64,000 nt of DNA from Chryseolinea sp. H1M3-3 (GCF_029360725.1 NZ_JARKMY010000010.1:512339-576338); one strand, 5' to 3'; shown: positions 16,233 to 25,862, counted from the stretch's first letter. Numbers and translations: made by a program. The notes: generated by a model not told the origin, from the letters alone.

Positions 16233-17750
16233 TTAATTCTTAATCCATTCAAAGTCTACTCTGCGATTCTTTTGACGTCCAGCTTTAGTACGGTTGGAGC
16301 CCACCGGCTTGCGAACACCCATATCAATGACTTTGAGTTGACCTTCCGATACTTCGTAGTCGATCAATATTTTCGCCACGGCTTTTGCCCGTTTATATGA
16401 GATCTGTTTATTGACCGATTGATCCTCCTCTGTACTCCGGTGTCCTGCGATCTTGAGTTTTAATTTCGGATCACGTTTTAGTGCGGATGCAAGATCTTCA
16501 AGAAATGGTGTTCGATCGGTTGGTACTTCTGCGCTCACAACATCAAAATAGATAGCGGGTGTATCGGGGAGAGATTCAACTTCTTCTGACTCCACCCTGG
16601 AACTATCAGTACTGTTGTAATGTGCAAAAGGTGGAGCATTGCGGGAGACGCGTGTCGGAGATGACTTCGCCGCTTTGGGCTCACGGATGGTTTCTCCACC
16701 GACAGCAGTGTTGCGAGGTTTCAATTCCACTTTGCGCTTCATGCGCCATCCCAACCCTATCTCCAATGCATTATTGATGTTGGCATCCCGACCGGAAGCT
16801 ATCGATAAATCTGTCGAGGCACTTATGATATAGCGCTTGGCATTGTATTGCGCGGAAAACACGAGTCCCCCGGTGGTTTTGTACCATACACCGGTGCTCA
16901 GTTCATTATCATTATTAACCCGGTAACTTATACGGCTACCTATATTGGCGATGGACGTTCCTTGCCAGACGTACCGAAACGTAGGGGAAAGTGTAAAACG
17001 TCCGCGTGTAACCAAAGCTATCTCCCCGGCTGCAATGTACGTCATATCATCAGCTGGCGAGTTCGCAAACAGATCGAATGCAGGCTTGTTCATGTTGTAC
17101 GCGCCTATGCCAAACGAAGCTTTTTCCTGGTTGTTGAACCCGGTAAGTACCCAGCGAAGGCCCGCGTTGATAACCGGTCTTGTCACTGAACTTAACTGAA
17201 AGGTCTCGCCATTACTAAGCGAGGGGTCATAAGTACCTAAGTTATATTGACTATCGGTGGTGATCCCCGATACATCGATTCTTTTATTGATCACACCAGC
17301 CGCAATACCGGCTCCTACATGATGCTTTCTGCTCAGATGGATGACATAGGCAAAGACACCGCTGGCCCCTGTGACTTTATATATTCCACCGGGACCGGCA
17401 TGTTGACTGATTACATTGACACCAACTCCGCCATATTGCAAGCCATCGGATCTACGATAAAATGGGTGCATGAATGAAACTGAAGGTAAATCATAATTAC
17501 CAACACGTGATTTGCGATAATGAACTGTGACCTGGGTGTACTTGGTCAATGACGGAAAAGCAGGGTTGGTTAATAGCTGTACGTTGTTGTATTGCGAATA
17601 GGGAACGAACTGTCCATAAACAACCTGGCAGAAAAACAGGCTACCAATAATGGCAGCAAAAACAACAGGCGAGGGTTTCAATCTAACACAATTTGATGCG
17701 TAATATAATGCGACTTGTGTGACATGGACAACCTCATGTAAGAAATTCAA
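16233..17750 (-). CDS. PorP/SprF-family outer-membrane protein with C-terminal OmpA domain
   Basis: 505 residues. After a long leader, the signal peptide (AAIIGSLFFCQVVYGQ) is followed by the family start FVPYSQYNNVQLLTNPAF. A roughly 280-residue beta-barrel follows (YGGVGVNVISQHAG, HHVGAGIAAGVINKRID, FTLSPTFRYVW). A Pro/Ser linker leads to an OmpA-like peptidoglycan-binding domain: YFDVVSAEVPTDRTPFLEDL, then LKIAGHRSTEEDQSVNKQIS, YKRAKAVAKILI, and finally GRQKNRRVDFEW. Many PorP/SprF proteins lack the OmpA domain. The fusion would anchor the barrel to the wall while it handles the cargo encoded immediately downstream. Confidence 0.9.
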   Translation of the reverse strand: MNFLHEVVHVTQVALYYASNCVRLKPSPVVFAAIIGSLFFCQVVYGQFVPYSQYNNVQLLTNPAFPSLTKYTQVTVHYRKSRVGNYDLPSVSFMHPFYRRSDGLQYGGVGVNVISQHAGPGGIYKVTGASGVFAYVIHLSRKHHVGAGIAAGVINKRIDVSGITTDSQYNLGTYDPSLSNGETFQLSSVTRPVINAGLRWVLTGFNNQEKASFGIGAYNMNKPAFDLFANSPADDMTYIAAGEIALVTRGRFTLSPTFRYVWQGTSIANIGSRISYRVNNDNELSTGVWYKTTGGLVFSAQYNAKRYIISASTDLSIASGRDANINNALEIGLGWRMKRKVELKPRNTAVGGETIREPKAAKSSPTRVSRNAPPFAHYNSTDSSRVESEEVESLPDTPAIYFDVVSAEVPTDRTPFLEDLASALKRDPKLKLKIAGHRSTEEDQSVNKQISYKRAKAVAKILIDYEVSEGQLKVIDMGVRKPVGSNRTKAGRQKNRRVDFEWIKN

Positions 17751-17902
17751 GCGAACAGAGATTTATCAACGCGCCCTTGAAAAGGGGTTCATCACATGGA
17801 ATGATCCAGCACCAGCGTTGCCGATTTCTTTTGTTTGTTTTCCAAAAAGGAATTCATCCTGGTGATCAGAGTGCCTCAGCTATCAGCAACGTATAGACAG
17901 CC

Positions 17903-18184
17903 ATGGATTGTACAGAAAGCACTTTAAAGAATTCAATTCGGAAGAACCCTTACCTAACTTCGTTCCGTGACGCCATCAAGAATGGGCAACGCTGTTTGAT
18001 TCAAGTGACAGGTTTTTTCGAATGGCGTTGGCTTGATGAAGCAGGAACGATCCCAGTTCCGTACTATCTCATGGGATGGGGGATATTCAAAATATCACCA
18101 GTGGCGTTCCAGAGAACAAAAGGCTATTCACAACTATATGTAATTTGCTCAAAATGCGAAACATCATATAGAATAATATTATGA
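17903..18184 (+). pseudogene. SRAP (YedK/HMCES-like) fragment
   Basis: The frame contains TESTLKNSIRKNPYLTSFRD, then NGQRCLIQVTGFFEWRWLDE. This is the middle of a SOS-response-associated peptidase: a family 'R.ET....P.F' helix and a 'RCL.P..GFFEW' strand. The N-terminal catalytic Cys (MCGR) and the C-terminal half with the active-site His are missing. The tail runs into the end of the convergent lipoprotein gene. I take it as a dead internal fragment. Confidence 0.6.
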
Positions 18185-18894
18185 GGCAGACAACTGGTAA
18201 TTAAACCGTCTTCATTATAGTCTAACGTATAAGCGACGTCTTGAGGATTCACTTTCGGATAACCTGGAAAATCGTCATGGATAGTTGCTGTGACTAGATT
18301 ATTTAACCCCGGCAGGTAACCATTCATGTACACATTCAGTGTTTCAAGTTCGGGGACATTACCGTCATATTTTAGTTTGTTGTCGTATGAAATATTTTCT
18401 GTGTAGAGAATTTCTTCACTCTCAAAGATCCTAAAGATTTTTATCACATTGCCGTTACCATCATATTCATATCGTTTACCATCTCCGTTGCCTTGAATTT
18501 TAACGAGCCGCTGGTTTTCATCATGATAAAAAAAGGTGGTATCTGCCGCGCCGGTCGGAGGATTTTGCACCCAATATGATTTTTGCAGGTTCCCCTTTTT
18601 ATCATAAATCAATTCGCACTTGAGGTACCACGTGGGAGGAGAATTGAAGTCGAACAATAACAGGCGAACAAGTTTGCCCTTTTCATTATACTCCAATTCG
18701 CCGGTCCGGATTCCTGCGTCGGGCACGTCGTACAAAATGCTACCGATCCGATTCGACTCGTCGTACACATACGTCTCGGTATAGGCAGGAAATTTTACAG
18801 TCACCGGTCTACAAATAACTTGGTCGCCATCAGAATTACATGAAAAAAAGAAGGAGGTGAGCGCAAGTAGAAGCGGTTGTCGATAAGGATTCAT
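18124..18894 (-). CDS. Lipoprotein with YD/RHS-like repeats
   Basis: 256 residues from ATG 18894: MNPYRQPLLLALTSFFFSCN is a lipoprotein signal with the lipobox Cys at about residue 19. An in-frame extension to 19053 overlaps the phosphoesterase remnant and is rejected. The mature part has repeated YD-type units: ETYVYDESNRIGSILYD, GELEYNEKGKLVRLLLF, CELIYDKKGNLQKSY, FFYHDENQRLVKIQG, RYEYDGNGNVIKIF. These resemble the DUF4595/RHS-like cell-surface lipoproteins of Bacteroidota. Probably exposed at the outer membrane; ligand unknown. Confidence 0.78.
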   Translation of the reverse strand: MNPYRQPLLLALTSFFFSCNSDGDQVICRPVTVKFPAYTETYVYDESNRIGSILYDVPDAGIRTGELEYNEKGKLVRLLLFDFNSPPTWYLKCELIYDKKGNLQKSYWVQNPPTGAADTTFFYHDENQRLVKIQGNGDGKRYEYDGNGNVIKIFRIFESEEILYTENISYDNKLKYDGNVPELETLNVYMNGYLPGLNNLVTATIHDDFPGYPKVNPQDVAYTLDYNEDGLITSCLPHNIILYDVSHFEQITYSCE

Positions 18895-18931
18895 AACGTG
18901 TACCAGCCTTGCTTGATAATCTTGAGCGTGG

Positions 18932-19153
18932 CTAGGTAACCGATTTTTTATGGACGACCGGGATCCCATAAGCGTTTTCAAAATTGTCGGAAAGAAAATC
19001 GAAGAAATCGTTTTCTTTTTCGATCTCAGTAAACAAATTGATATCACCAGCAAGCCAAAGGATTTCTCCCTCTGGCTTTATTAGGTTTGACTTGAGGTAT
19101 TTTTTGTTGACTGGGAATTCCAGATGTAAATCTGGGCAATATTGGATTTTCAT
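18932..19153 (-). pseudogene. Metallophosphoesterase N-terminal fragment
   Basis: From ATG 19153 the frame reads MKIQYCPDLHLEFPVNKKYL, then GEILWLAGDINLFTEIEKEN and FFDFLSDNFENAYGIPVV, and then leaves the family. The first two metal-binding elements are present (DLH, and AGDIN for the usual GD), but GNHE and the His motifs are absent. It is related to the intact gene at 44782 and to the fragment at 11863. The ATG lies 11 bp after the stop of a Fic-like remnant, so these two fragments may once have been an operon. Confidence 0.7.
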
Positions 19154-19164
19154 ATGCAATATCG

Positions 19165-19285
19165 TTACCTCTGCAAAATCCGGATCAAATCATCGTTTAA
19201 ATAAAGTACATCAATGCCTTCCTTTTTTGGCGTAAGAATTTTTGCTTGCACCAGTTCATCCACGTATTTGGTCAATGTTGTTCTT
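19165..19285 (-). pseudogene. Possible Fic-family C-terminal remnant
   Basis: The reverse strand reads TLTKYVDELVQAKILTPKKE, then GIDVLYLNDDLIRILQR and a stop. This is the winged-helix-like tail seen at the end of many Fic/DOC proteins (a 'YL..LV..GIL...K.G....Y.N..L..IL' pattern). Nothing upstream shows the HPFxxGNGR core. It adjoins the phosphoesterase fragment. The identification rests on a short pattern only. Confidence 0.4.
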
Positions 19286-19302
19286 AAGTTTTTCCAACGG
19301 CA

Positions 19303-19394
19303 AATAAAATGGATTTAAGTCAGTTCGGATCGAATCAATTGATTTGATTTTTTCCTGATTGTAAAGATCCTCAATTTCGGCTGGTAGATTAGGT
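19303..19394 (-). repeat. 92-bp near-identical copy of part of the gene at 12496
   Basis: This block matches 12832-12923 with only two or three differences and encodes the same NLPAEIEDLYNQEKIKSI segment. It is fused on one side to the relaxase-like remnant and on the other to the Fic-like remnant. It is a recombination scar, not a gene. Confidence 0.85.
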
Positions 19395-19490
19395 TGGTTA
19401 ACATCGCTGATATGACTCCCACTACGGTGACTGTCCCGTAGCGTTACCAAAGGCAGAATCGTTCGTATTTTGATAACTGTGTTGACTGTT
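19395..19490 (-). pseudogene. Relaxase C-terminal remnant 1
   Basis: The reverse strand gives VNTVIKIRTILPLVTLRDSH, close to the remnant at 21.6 kb (VINTVIKIPAVLPLATPLDS) and to the intact relaxase at 41930 (VVNAVFEIPKGISLATLLDS). Only this roughly 30-residue stretch is left before the sequence switches to the block copied from 12.8 kb. Confidence 0.6.
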
Positions 19491-19492
19491 GC

Positions 19493-20116
19493 TCATTCCG
19501 GGATACCCAGAAATGCCATGGCCTCTGTATAGGTCATCGCCTTTACACGCGCTATGGTCTCATTATTATTAACCACTCTGCCGCTGGTTGCAGCCACACC
19601 ACCAGGAATCACGATGAATCGAAACTGATGACTGTTGCTGATGCTTGTATAAATATTACCGCTGTTTACAAACTCTATCTTTAGATTCCCCACCGTGGCG
19701 AAAGCAGACCAGGTGTCGTATACTGTTGTAGGCTGGATGTAGGTCAACGTTATTGGCAACTGGCCAACCTGACCAGCCGGCCATACAGCACCATTATATC
19801 CTAGAAGTTTTGCGTAAACAAGCACAACTCCGCTGTCCAACACCTCTTGTGTGAACTCAGACACGGCCACCGTGTTTGTAAAATGTTTTATGCCGAATAC
19901 AGTGGCAACTTCATACGTTGATGGTGTAAACCACTCGCCATAGATAACGTTAGCGGTACCGGTATTGCCTGTTGCGCCTTTGGGCCCTTCTGCACCAGCG
20001 GGTCCTATGGGCCCCGCAGGACCTGCCGGGCCAGCTGGTCCTGCCGGTCCCTCTTCCGAACAACTAAGACCGATGAATGAAATAACCATCAATAGATACG
20101 CGATGCTGAGTTTCAT
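19493..20116 (-). CDS. Lipoprotein with collagen-like repeat
   Basis: 207 residues. MKLSIAYLLMVISFIGLSCS is a lipoprotein signal with its lipobox Cys at 19. About ten Gly-X-Y triplets follow (GPAGPAGPAGPAGPIGPAG, then GPKGATGNTG). The C-terminal 150 residues are a beta-rich domain (YGEWFTPSTYEVATV, then VLVYAKLLGYNG, then FRFIVIPGGVAATSGR). Short collagen-like stretches behind a lipobox are common in Bacteroidota surface lipoproteins. The remainder of the domain is a family of unknown role. Gene ends are normal. Confidence 0.85.
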   Translation of the reverse strand: MKLSIAYLLMVISFIGLSCSEEGPAGPAGPAGPAGPIGPAGAEGPKGATGNTGTANVIYGEWFTPSTYEVATVFGIKHFTNTVAVSEFTQEVLDSGVVLVYAKLLGYNGAVWPAGQVGQLPITLTYIQPTTVYDTWSAFATVGNLKIEFVNSGNIYTSISNSHQFRFIVIPGGVAATSGRVVNNNETIARVKAMTYTEAMAFLGIPE

Positions 20117-20692
20117 AATAATTTTAATTTAACATATAGCGGAAACTAGTTAGTATTTGACCATACGTTAGATTTACGGCCATCTATATGCAAAGTAGAT
20201 AATTACTTTCTTTGGCGCCATCCCAGTATTCCGACTAATTGTTTCGGATGATAGCACCTGGCTCAGTCAGTTGATATTGATTTGAATCGTTGACAACGCG
20301 CTGAACGGCATAGTGAGGGAAAATTTTTCGATTAAGAATTTGATCACTATGTAAGCCGGAACTATGATTCACTTGATTAAAAGATTAAGGGATTAAAGAC
20401 TGCACGCAAAGAGATGAAACCGCTGTCATCCATTTCCGGCAACGCGCATTTATTGTGCGGTACTTCGCGCGGATTGAGAATTAATGAAGCGCGGATTTTT
20501 CACGCATTGATTAAATTGTATCGAAATCTCGGCTATTATTACGAAGTCGATTAAAAACGTGAAGGGTATAGCTTAGGACAAGGAGGCCTTCAGTCGCATG
20601 AGAACAAAATCAAAAGCAAGCTGAAGATGACAGCACAATGCCAACTAAGATTTTACAAGTTATTCAGATTATATTTCATTACTCCTAGGTAA
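20117..20692. other. Intergenic region with one possible 46-codon frame
   Basis: The only candidate gene is a forward frame at 20414-20554 (MKPLSSISGNAHLLCGTSRG through LYRNLGYYYEVD). It has no recognised relatives and no clear ribosome-binding site. The rest holds no repeats, RNAs or terminators that I can support. Confidence 0.3.
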
Positions 20693-21496
20693 ATGCTTCC
20701 AAAACCTCGTCCGGTCGGCCTCCAAACAATTATTGAGTTAATCAAAAAAAGACACCTGCTATTAAAAATGGGCGCTATCTTTTTTTTGGTTGGTCTTATA
20801 CTCGGCACAATCTTTTTAATTGTCATCCCAATGGTAGCACATGATGATGTTCCAGAAGTTGATTTCAAAAATGTCAACGATCACGGTGAAGCTACAACTG
20901 CAACCATTACCGACATCGAAACACAATATAATCTTACAATTAACAACCAACATCCGTCAATTATCACCTACAGGTACACCGTTGGTGGCAAATCTAACGA
21001 GTCAAAATTCAAGACACTCTCTCCTGACAAGGTTAATAAAATGGAGGTAGGCGACTCAATTGCTATCAAGCACTTGAACGGGAAATCGATCATCACCTCA
21101 CTGGAGCCTTTCAGCTTTCCGTTTGGTATGTTCTTTACTATTCCATTCGTGCTCCTTCTTATTGGACTTCCCTGCGTGCTACTTCTTGTTCACCAAACCC
21201 GAAATGAGATGGGCTTGTTGAAGTTCGGGATAATTACAGACGCTGAAGTCGTTTCAATGACACACAAGCCAGGTCTGCCCCTTTCGAAAGTGGGCCAGGG
21301 CGTGCAGATTCATTACCAATACAAAACAAGCTATAATAAAATATATTTGGCTAATAGTTTTACTTCAGACTTGTCCATGCTGAATACCATCAAGCAAGGG
21401 GGTGTGATCAAAATTTTTGTGTCTCCTGAAGACGAATCAAAATCGACGTTAATTTCAACGCTAGAAGCAGTACGAAATGGTTGGCGTATCGATTGA
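20693..21496 (+). CDS. DUF3592-like membrane protein
   Basis: 267 residues with two membrane segments, near residues 26-48 (MGAIFFLVGLILGTIFLIV) and 145-170 (FGMFFTIPFVLLLIGLPCVL). Between and after them are two similar small beta-domains: GEATTATITDIETQY with IITYRYTVGGKSNESK, and IITDAEVVSMTHK with IHYQYKTSYNKIYL. This 'x.a.i...... y.Y.v.g' pattern is typical of DUF3592 proteins. Function unknown. It starts right after a gene-poor stretch and ends immediately before a relaxase remnant on the other strand. Confidence 0.75.
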   Translation: MLPKPRPVGLQTIIELIKKRHLLLKMGAIFFLVGLILGTIFLIVIPMVAHDDVPEVDFKNVNDHGEATTATITDIETQYNLTINNQHPSIITYRYTVGGKSNESKFKTLSPDKVNKMEVGDSIAIKHLNGKSIITSLEPFSFPFGMFFTIPFVLLLIGLPCVLLLVHQTRNEMGLLKFGIITDAEVVSMTHKPGLPLSKVGQGVQIHYQYKTSYNKIYLANSFTSDLSMLNTIKQGGVIKIFVSPEDESKSTLISTLEAVRNGWRID

Positions 21497-21720
21497 CAAG
21501 ACATCACCTCTCAATCTCCTTCTCTTCTTTCTCTTCAACCTCAGATGACGATGCGCCATATCAGGTTCGTTAACAGCGCTGGGATCATTCCCACCGCCGG
21601 GCTGTCCAGTGGCGTCGCCAAAGGGAGGACCGCTGGTATTTTGATAACTGTGTTGATGACCTGGTCAATCGCTCTTCCCAATTCTCGACCGGCTTGAGCA
21701 AGCTTTCACTCACCATTATC
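21497..21720 (-). pseudogene. Relaxase C-terminal remnant 2 with traces of both overlapping frames
   Basis: One frame gives VINTVIKIPAVLPLATPLDS, matching the intact relaxase (VVNAVFEIPKGISLATLLDS). After a frame change the basic relaxase-type tail NEPDMAHRHLRLKRKKRRRL is seen, ending RG and a stop. The other frame ends VGMIPALLTNLIWRIVI, which matches the end of the out-of-frame membrane protein at 41974 (VAIISSIITSLLWAIYL). So this decayed copy retains the double-coding arrangement of the intact locus. Confidence 0.65.
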
Positions 21721-21923
21721 GTCAATCTATAATACCCAAAGTCCCTTCTCTTTTCCGTCTCCTGACCAGCTCCACGACTTGACTCGCATAAGCATAAGCC
21801 TTTATCCTTTGTTTGTTCAACACCTTCCTAAGTAACCGTAAGAAATACTGTAAATAAGAAGCTAAAATAGGGTTACAACAGCCCCAAAAGAGGTATCCTT
21901 GAGAGTGTCGCATAGCCATCATT

Positions 21924-24900
21924 ATGAAAAAATTCGTCAGGGTAATAATGCTCCTCTTTTTTGTATCCTTCAATGGGTTCTCACAACAAGTCCAGGCACC
22001 TTTTCTTGACGCTGAGCCTAAGCCAGATAGCTATGTTATTTCGGTAATACACGAAGGCTCATTTGCTTATATGGCGGGTTCTTCATCCAATACGTGTGGA
22101 GTCGTCCCATTCATTTCAAAAATTTCATTGGAAACAGGTGAAACCCGTTGGAATACGATCCAGACCCTTGACGAGAGCTATGAATTGCCGCACGCTATTA
22201 GTAAAATAGAAGTCATAGGGGATGCCGTTTTTGGAGTGAGCAGGGCTTTTTACCAATTTGACCAACCCGAATTCTGGAAAGTCAATAAAACGACGGGTGC
22301 ATTGGAATGGAAAATTTATTTACCGGATGCCACTTCCATGTCCTCCATTTCAATTCATGCGTATTCGTCCACTCAGGTTATTTTATATCTTGACTATGCT
22401 ATTTACTTAGTGAATATAGCCTCCGGGGTCATTGAGAAAAGTCAGGCAGACGGTGGAGGACAATTTATGGGTGTAGGTATTGATCAGGTCATTTATTTCG
22501 GATACAAAAAGATTGTAAACTTTGATTTTTTAAATTCGACTTCATCTATTCCTTTCCCCCCTGGGATGAATTGCTTTAGCGGTAAACCTTATCCGGAAGT
22601 TTATCAAATAAGCACTACTAAACTCCTTGGCTTTGCGCAAAAGGGTTGCGACGAAAAAGGCGTTTTTCTAATCGACCTTCCTACCAATCAGATTGTCTGG
22701 AGCCTCACTAGTTCTTCACAGTATATGAATGAATTTAAGGTCAAAGGAAATTATTTGTATGTAGCCTGGGGTCCGCTTTTTCTTGGGGAATCTTTCGCGT
22801 CGGCATCTAAAATCAATATAACAAATGGGAACGTTGAATGGCGTTCCAACAACCTTTACGCTACTGATCATGATACAGAGCACCCTTATTCTCAGCATGT
22901 GACATCCGGAAGGGCATTATCCATTGACGTTGATGATTTAGGAGACGTCTATTTAACCGGAAGCGCGAATGGCCAAAGCAATACTGGCGACATGGGCATC
23001 ATGAAGCTTTCCGGGGCAAACGGTGCAAAGCTTTTTGAAAAAATCATTACAGAAAACGAAAACGACTATGATGATTACAGTTGGGGAGTAAAAGTGATTG
23101 TTCAAAACGGAATCCCATACTTCATTGGCAATGTAACAGAAGAAGCATATTACAATTTTCAGACGCCCACGGGGTATGGAATTTCGGGAAATAACATGGT
23201 GCTAGTAAAACTTGACCCCAGCACAGGCAACCTTTTAAGTCGCAATAATTACAACGGAGGAAAAGTTGACCCTTCATTAATCAAGCAAATTCTTTCTTAT
23301 AAAAACGAAGATCTTCTTATTCTGGAAAACAGAGGAAGGCATGCTTTTATCAGCAGGTATGATAAAAACCTTAACGTGATATGGTCAAGGAAACTGAGGT
23401 ATAAAAACTTTTATGGTCACGAGGCAATGAACATGGCACTCGATAACGCTGGGAACATTGCTATTACAGCAATCGGTTCTTTTCTATCGAATAGATCTGA
23501 TATCTACAAAGCCTATGAAAAGAGTATTGTTTTTGTGCTGGATGAAAATGGTCAGACCCTACAGGAAGTAAAACTCAGTTATGGGCTTCGGGCCATAAAT
23601 GATCTGCATTCCGATGGAAATAATTTTTTCGTTTTAAGCGGTGATGACTCGAGGACGATTATATATAAGCTAAATACGACCGGATTGATCGCCGAAAGAG
23701 AACTTAACTTTCACCATACTACTGGTAATGCCACAACACGACGGATGTGCAGTAAATCAGGAGATGAACTAATCATCCTTGGAGGATATTCTCTTAAAAT
23801 GCTTGTTGTAAACAAGACGACCTTGTCATATCAGGAATCACCGGTCGATCTGACAGATGACCCGAATAATCCCAATCCTTATGATATGATTATTCGAAAT
23901 GACACCTTATATACCGTAAACTTTGATCCGCACGGCGATTCGTTTCGAAATATGACCTGCTATTCATTTGTTAGCAACACCGTTGTGTGGAGCGGCACTC
24001 GAATAGGATACAACTACGGCAACCGTTTTCAAAAGATCATCTTTGATGACAAAGGAAACCTCTACGCTTTAGGGACGGGACAATACCAAGGCTTTTTACT
24101 TCAGCGCCTCGATAGAAAAACGGGCATCGTACGATGGAGTCAGCTGCGTACCTACTCGCAGGATATTGAAGCATCGAATTTGTTCTATGACAAGATCAGG
24201 AATGAAATTGTAGTAACCGGTCATAAAACGGCCGCAGGCGGTAACCAATATACGACCGCCATGTTCAATGCCGATACAGGATCTCCCGTATTGGTGGAGA
24301 CTCAAGCCACTGCGATTGGCTCGGGGCTGGTTATTGGTCAGGCGGGAAATGGTGATATTATCACCGGTGGAATCCTGACACCTAACGATCAGTGTACGTC
24401 GTCCTCCGTGCTCATGCGCCATTTTTCTTCTCTCTTATCAACGGAGAACCTATCTGCTTCTGACGGGCTGGAAAACCAGGTTACAGTCTCATGGACGACC
24501 AAAAGCACAAATGCTTTTTTCAAGCTGTATAGAAGTAATACAAACAATGCGGCCACAGCCGTCGCCATTTCCGGATGGATTCAAACAACTACTTTTAGTG
24601 ACGGTACAGCCCAACCGGCTACAGGTTATTATTATTTTATCAAGGCAGCAAAAGACAACATCGGCACGGCGTCATCCAAGCTAAGTCAAGGTGATTATGG
24701 ATATCGAAGTGTACCCAGACCGGTATTAAATTCAGTACAAGTTGCAACAGCAAATACCTTGTATGTCACCTGGATGCCTTCGGCGGGAGCATCGTTCTAC
24801 CGGGTATTCAGGGGAGCCACCATTGACCCCGCACAAGCGGAAGGAATAACATCGTGGTTATCATCAACAACGTATACCGATACGAATGTTATGCCAGGAA

Positions 24901-25829
24901 GAAACTACTATTATTTTATTCAGGCAGCTTTAAATGGAAGTGGCGATTTCTCATCTTCGCTAAGCGACGGCAAAGACGGTATGATTTCCCTGCCTACGAC
25001 GGAAGTAGTGACCGCTACTGAAGGAATTGAAAACTTTGTTTCTGTTTCATGGACCACGCTTAGCACAAATGCGTTCTTTAAGGTTTACAGGAATACAGTC
25101 AACATCGCATCTTCAGCGCTACCTGTTTCCGAATGGATTAGCACTATGTCATACAATGACCCTACCGCATTAATTGCAACAGGATATTACTACTTTGTGC
25201 AGGTTGCTTCCGGTAATACGGGAGCAGGCGCTTCAGAGCTTAGCACCGGCGATTTTGGATACCGTGGCATAGCACGTCCGGTTTTGAATACTGTAAGCAC
25301 AACGGAGTCAAATTCGTTGACAGTAATGTGGACTCCTTCTGTCGGCGCATCGTTTTATCGTTTATATCGCGGGAGTGACAGCAATGCATCACACGCTGTG
25401 GCAATTACTTCCTGGATTAGTTCGAATGATTATACCGATGCTGATGTGTCAGCGGGAACGACATACTTTTATTTTGTTCAGGCTTCGCTGAATAGTGGCG
25501 GAGATTTCGCAACACTACTAAGCGACGGTCTGAGTGGTGCAACGAATAATATCCTAGGTACCGAGCCTAAAAGTGCACTTTCTTCTTTTCAGGTTTATCC
25601 GAACCCCATGAACGAACGTGTTACGGTTGCTTATAGCTCGGATTATGTCGGATCAATTACCATCAGTCTTGTTGATGCTATCGGTAATCTGATCATGGAG
25701 ACAACAGAATCCAAGAGCACGTATTATTTTGAAAAGGTGTACGATCTTTCCTCACTGCGTACTGGCTTTATGTTCATGCTTGTGAAAGAACCCAATGTGC
25801 AACTCAAGAAGAAGTTGTTAAAGCACTAA
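21924..25829 (+). CDS. Large secreted T9SS protein with propeller-like N-terminus and fibronectin-like repeats
   Basis: 1301 residues. The signal peptide is MKKFVRVIMLLFFVSFNGFS. About 800 residues of PQQ/quinoprotein-like beta-propeller follow (ETGETRWNTIQTLDE, TGALEWKIYLP, NGNVEWRSNNL, DRKTGIVRWSQLRTY). Four or five fibronectin type III-like modules come next, with a repeated W-x-Y-x-YY-F pattern (TGYYYFIKAAKDN, GRNYYYFIQAALNG, TGYYYFVQVASGN, GTTYFYFVQASLNS). The C-terminus is a type A sorting domain: FQVYPNPMNERVTVAY, then LSSLRTGFMFMLVKEP, then KKKLLKH. It is predicted to be secreted and anchored at the cell surface; no catalytic residues were recognised. Confidence 0.9.
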   Translation: MKKFVRVIMLLFFVSFNGFSQQVQAPFLDAEPKPDSYVISVIHEGSFAYMAGSSSNTCGVVPFISKISLETGETRWNTIQTLDESYELPHAISKIEVIGDAVFGVSRAFYQFDQPEFWKVNKTTGALEWKIYLPDATSMSSISIHAYSSTQVILYLDYAIYLVNIASGVIEKSQADGGGQFMGVGIDQVIYFGYKKIVNFDFLNSTSSIPFPPGMNCFSGKPYPEVYQISTTKLLGFAQKGCDEKGVFLIDLPTNQIVWSLTSSSQYMNEFKVKGNYLYVAWGPLFLGESFASASKINITNGNVEWRSNNLYATDHDTEHPYSQHVTSGRALSIDVDDLGDVYLTGSANGQSNTGDMGIMKLSGANGAKLFEKIITENENDYDDYSWGVKVIVQNGIPYFIGNVTEEAYYNFQTPTGYGISGNNMVLVKLDPSTGNLLSRNNYNGGKVDPSLIKQILSYKNEDLLILENRGRHAFISRYDKNLNVIWSRKLRYKNFYGHEAMNMALDNAGNIAITAIGSFLSNRSDIYKAYEKSIVFVLDENGQTLQEVKLSYGLRAINDLHSDGNNFFVLSGDDSRTIIYKLNTTGLIAERELNFHHTTGNATTRRMCSKSGDELIILGGYSLKMLVVNKTTLSYQESPVDLTDDPNNPNPYDMIIRNDTLYTVNFDPHGDSFRNMTCYSFVSNTVVWSGTRIGYNYGNRFQKIIFDDKGNLYALGTGQYQGFLLQRLDRKTGIVRWSQLRTYSQDIEASNLFYDKIRNEIVVTGHKTAAGGNQYTTAMFNADTGSPVLVETQATAIGSGLVIGQAGNGDIITGGILTPNDQCTSSSVLMRHFSSLLSTENLSASDGLENQVTVSWTTKSTNAFFKLYRSNTNNAATAVAISGWIQTTTFSDGTAQPATGYYYFIKAAKDNIGTASSKLSQGDYGYRSVPRPVLNSVQVATANTLYVTWMPSAGASFYRVFRGATIDPAQAEGITSWLSSTTYTDTNVMPGRNYYYFIQAALNGSGDFSSSLSDGKDGMISLPTTEVVTATEGIENFVSVSWTTLSTNAFFKVYRNTVNIASSALPVSEWISTMSYNDPTALIATGYYYFVQVASGNTGAGASELSTGDFGYRGIARPVLNTVSTTESNSLTVMWTPSVGASFYRLYRGSDSNASHAVAITSWISSNDYTDADVSAGTTYFYFVQASLNSGGDFATLLSDGLSGATNNILGTEPKSALSSFQVYPNPMNERVTVAYSSDYVGSITISLVDAIGNLIMETTESKSTYYFEKVYDLSSLRTGFMFMLVKEPNVQLKKKLLKH

Positions 25830-25862
25830 TATTCTAGGAAAGTCAATTTTACTTCTTGATAA

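Noticed and set aside
21722..21973. Leftward frame of 83 codons before the large T9SS gene
   Set aside because: It overlaps the signal peptide of the rightward gene and has no recognisable features.
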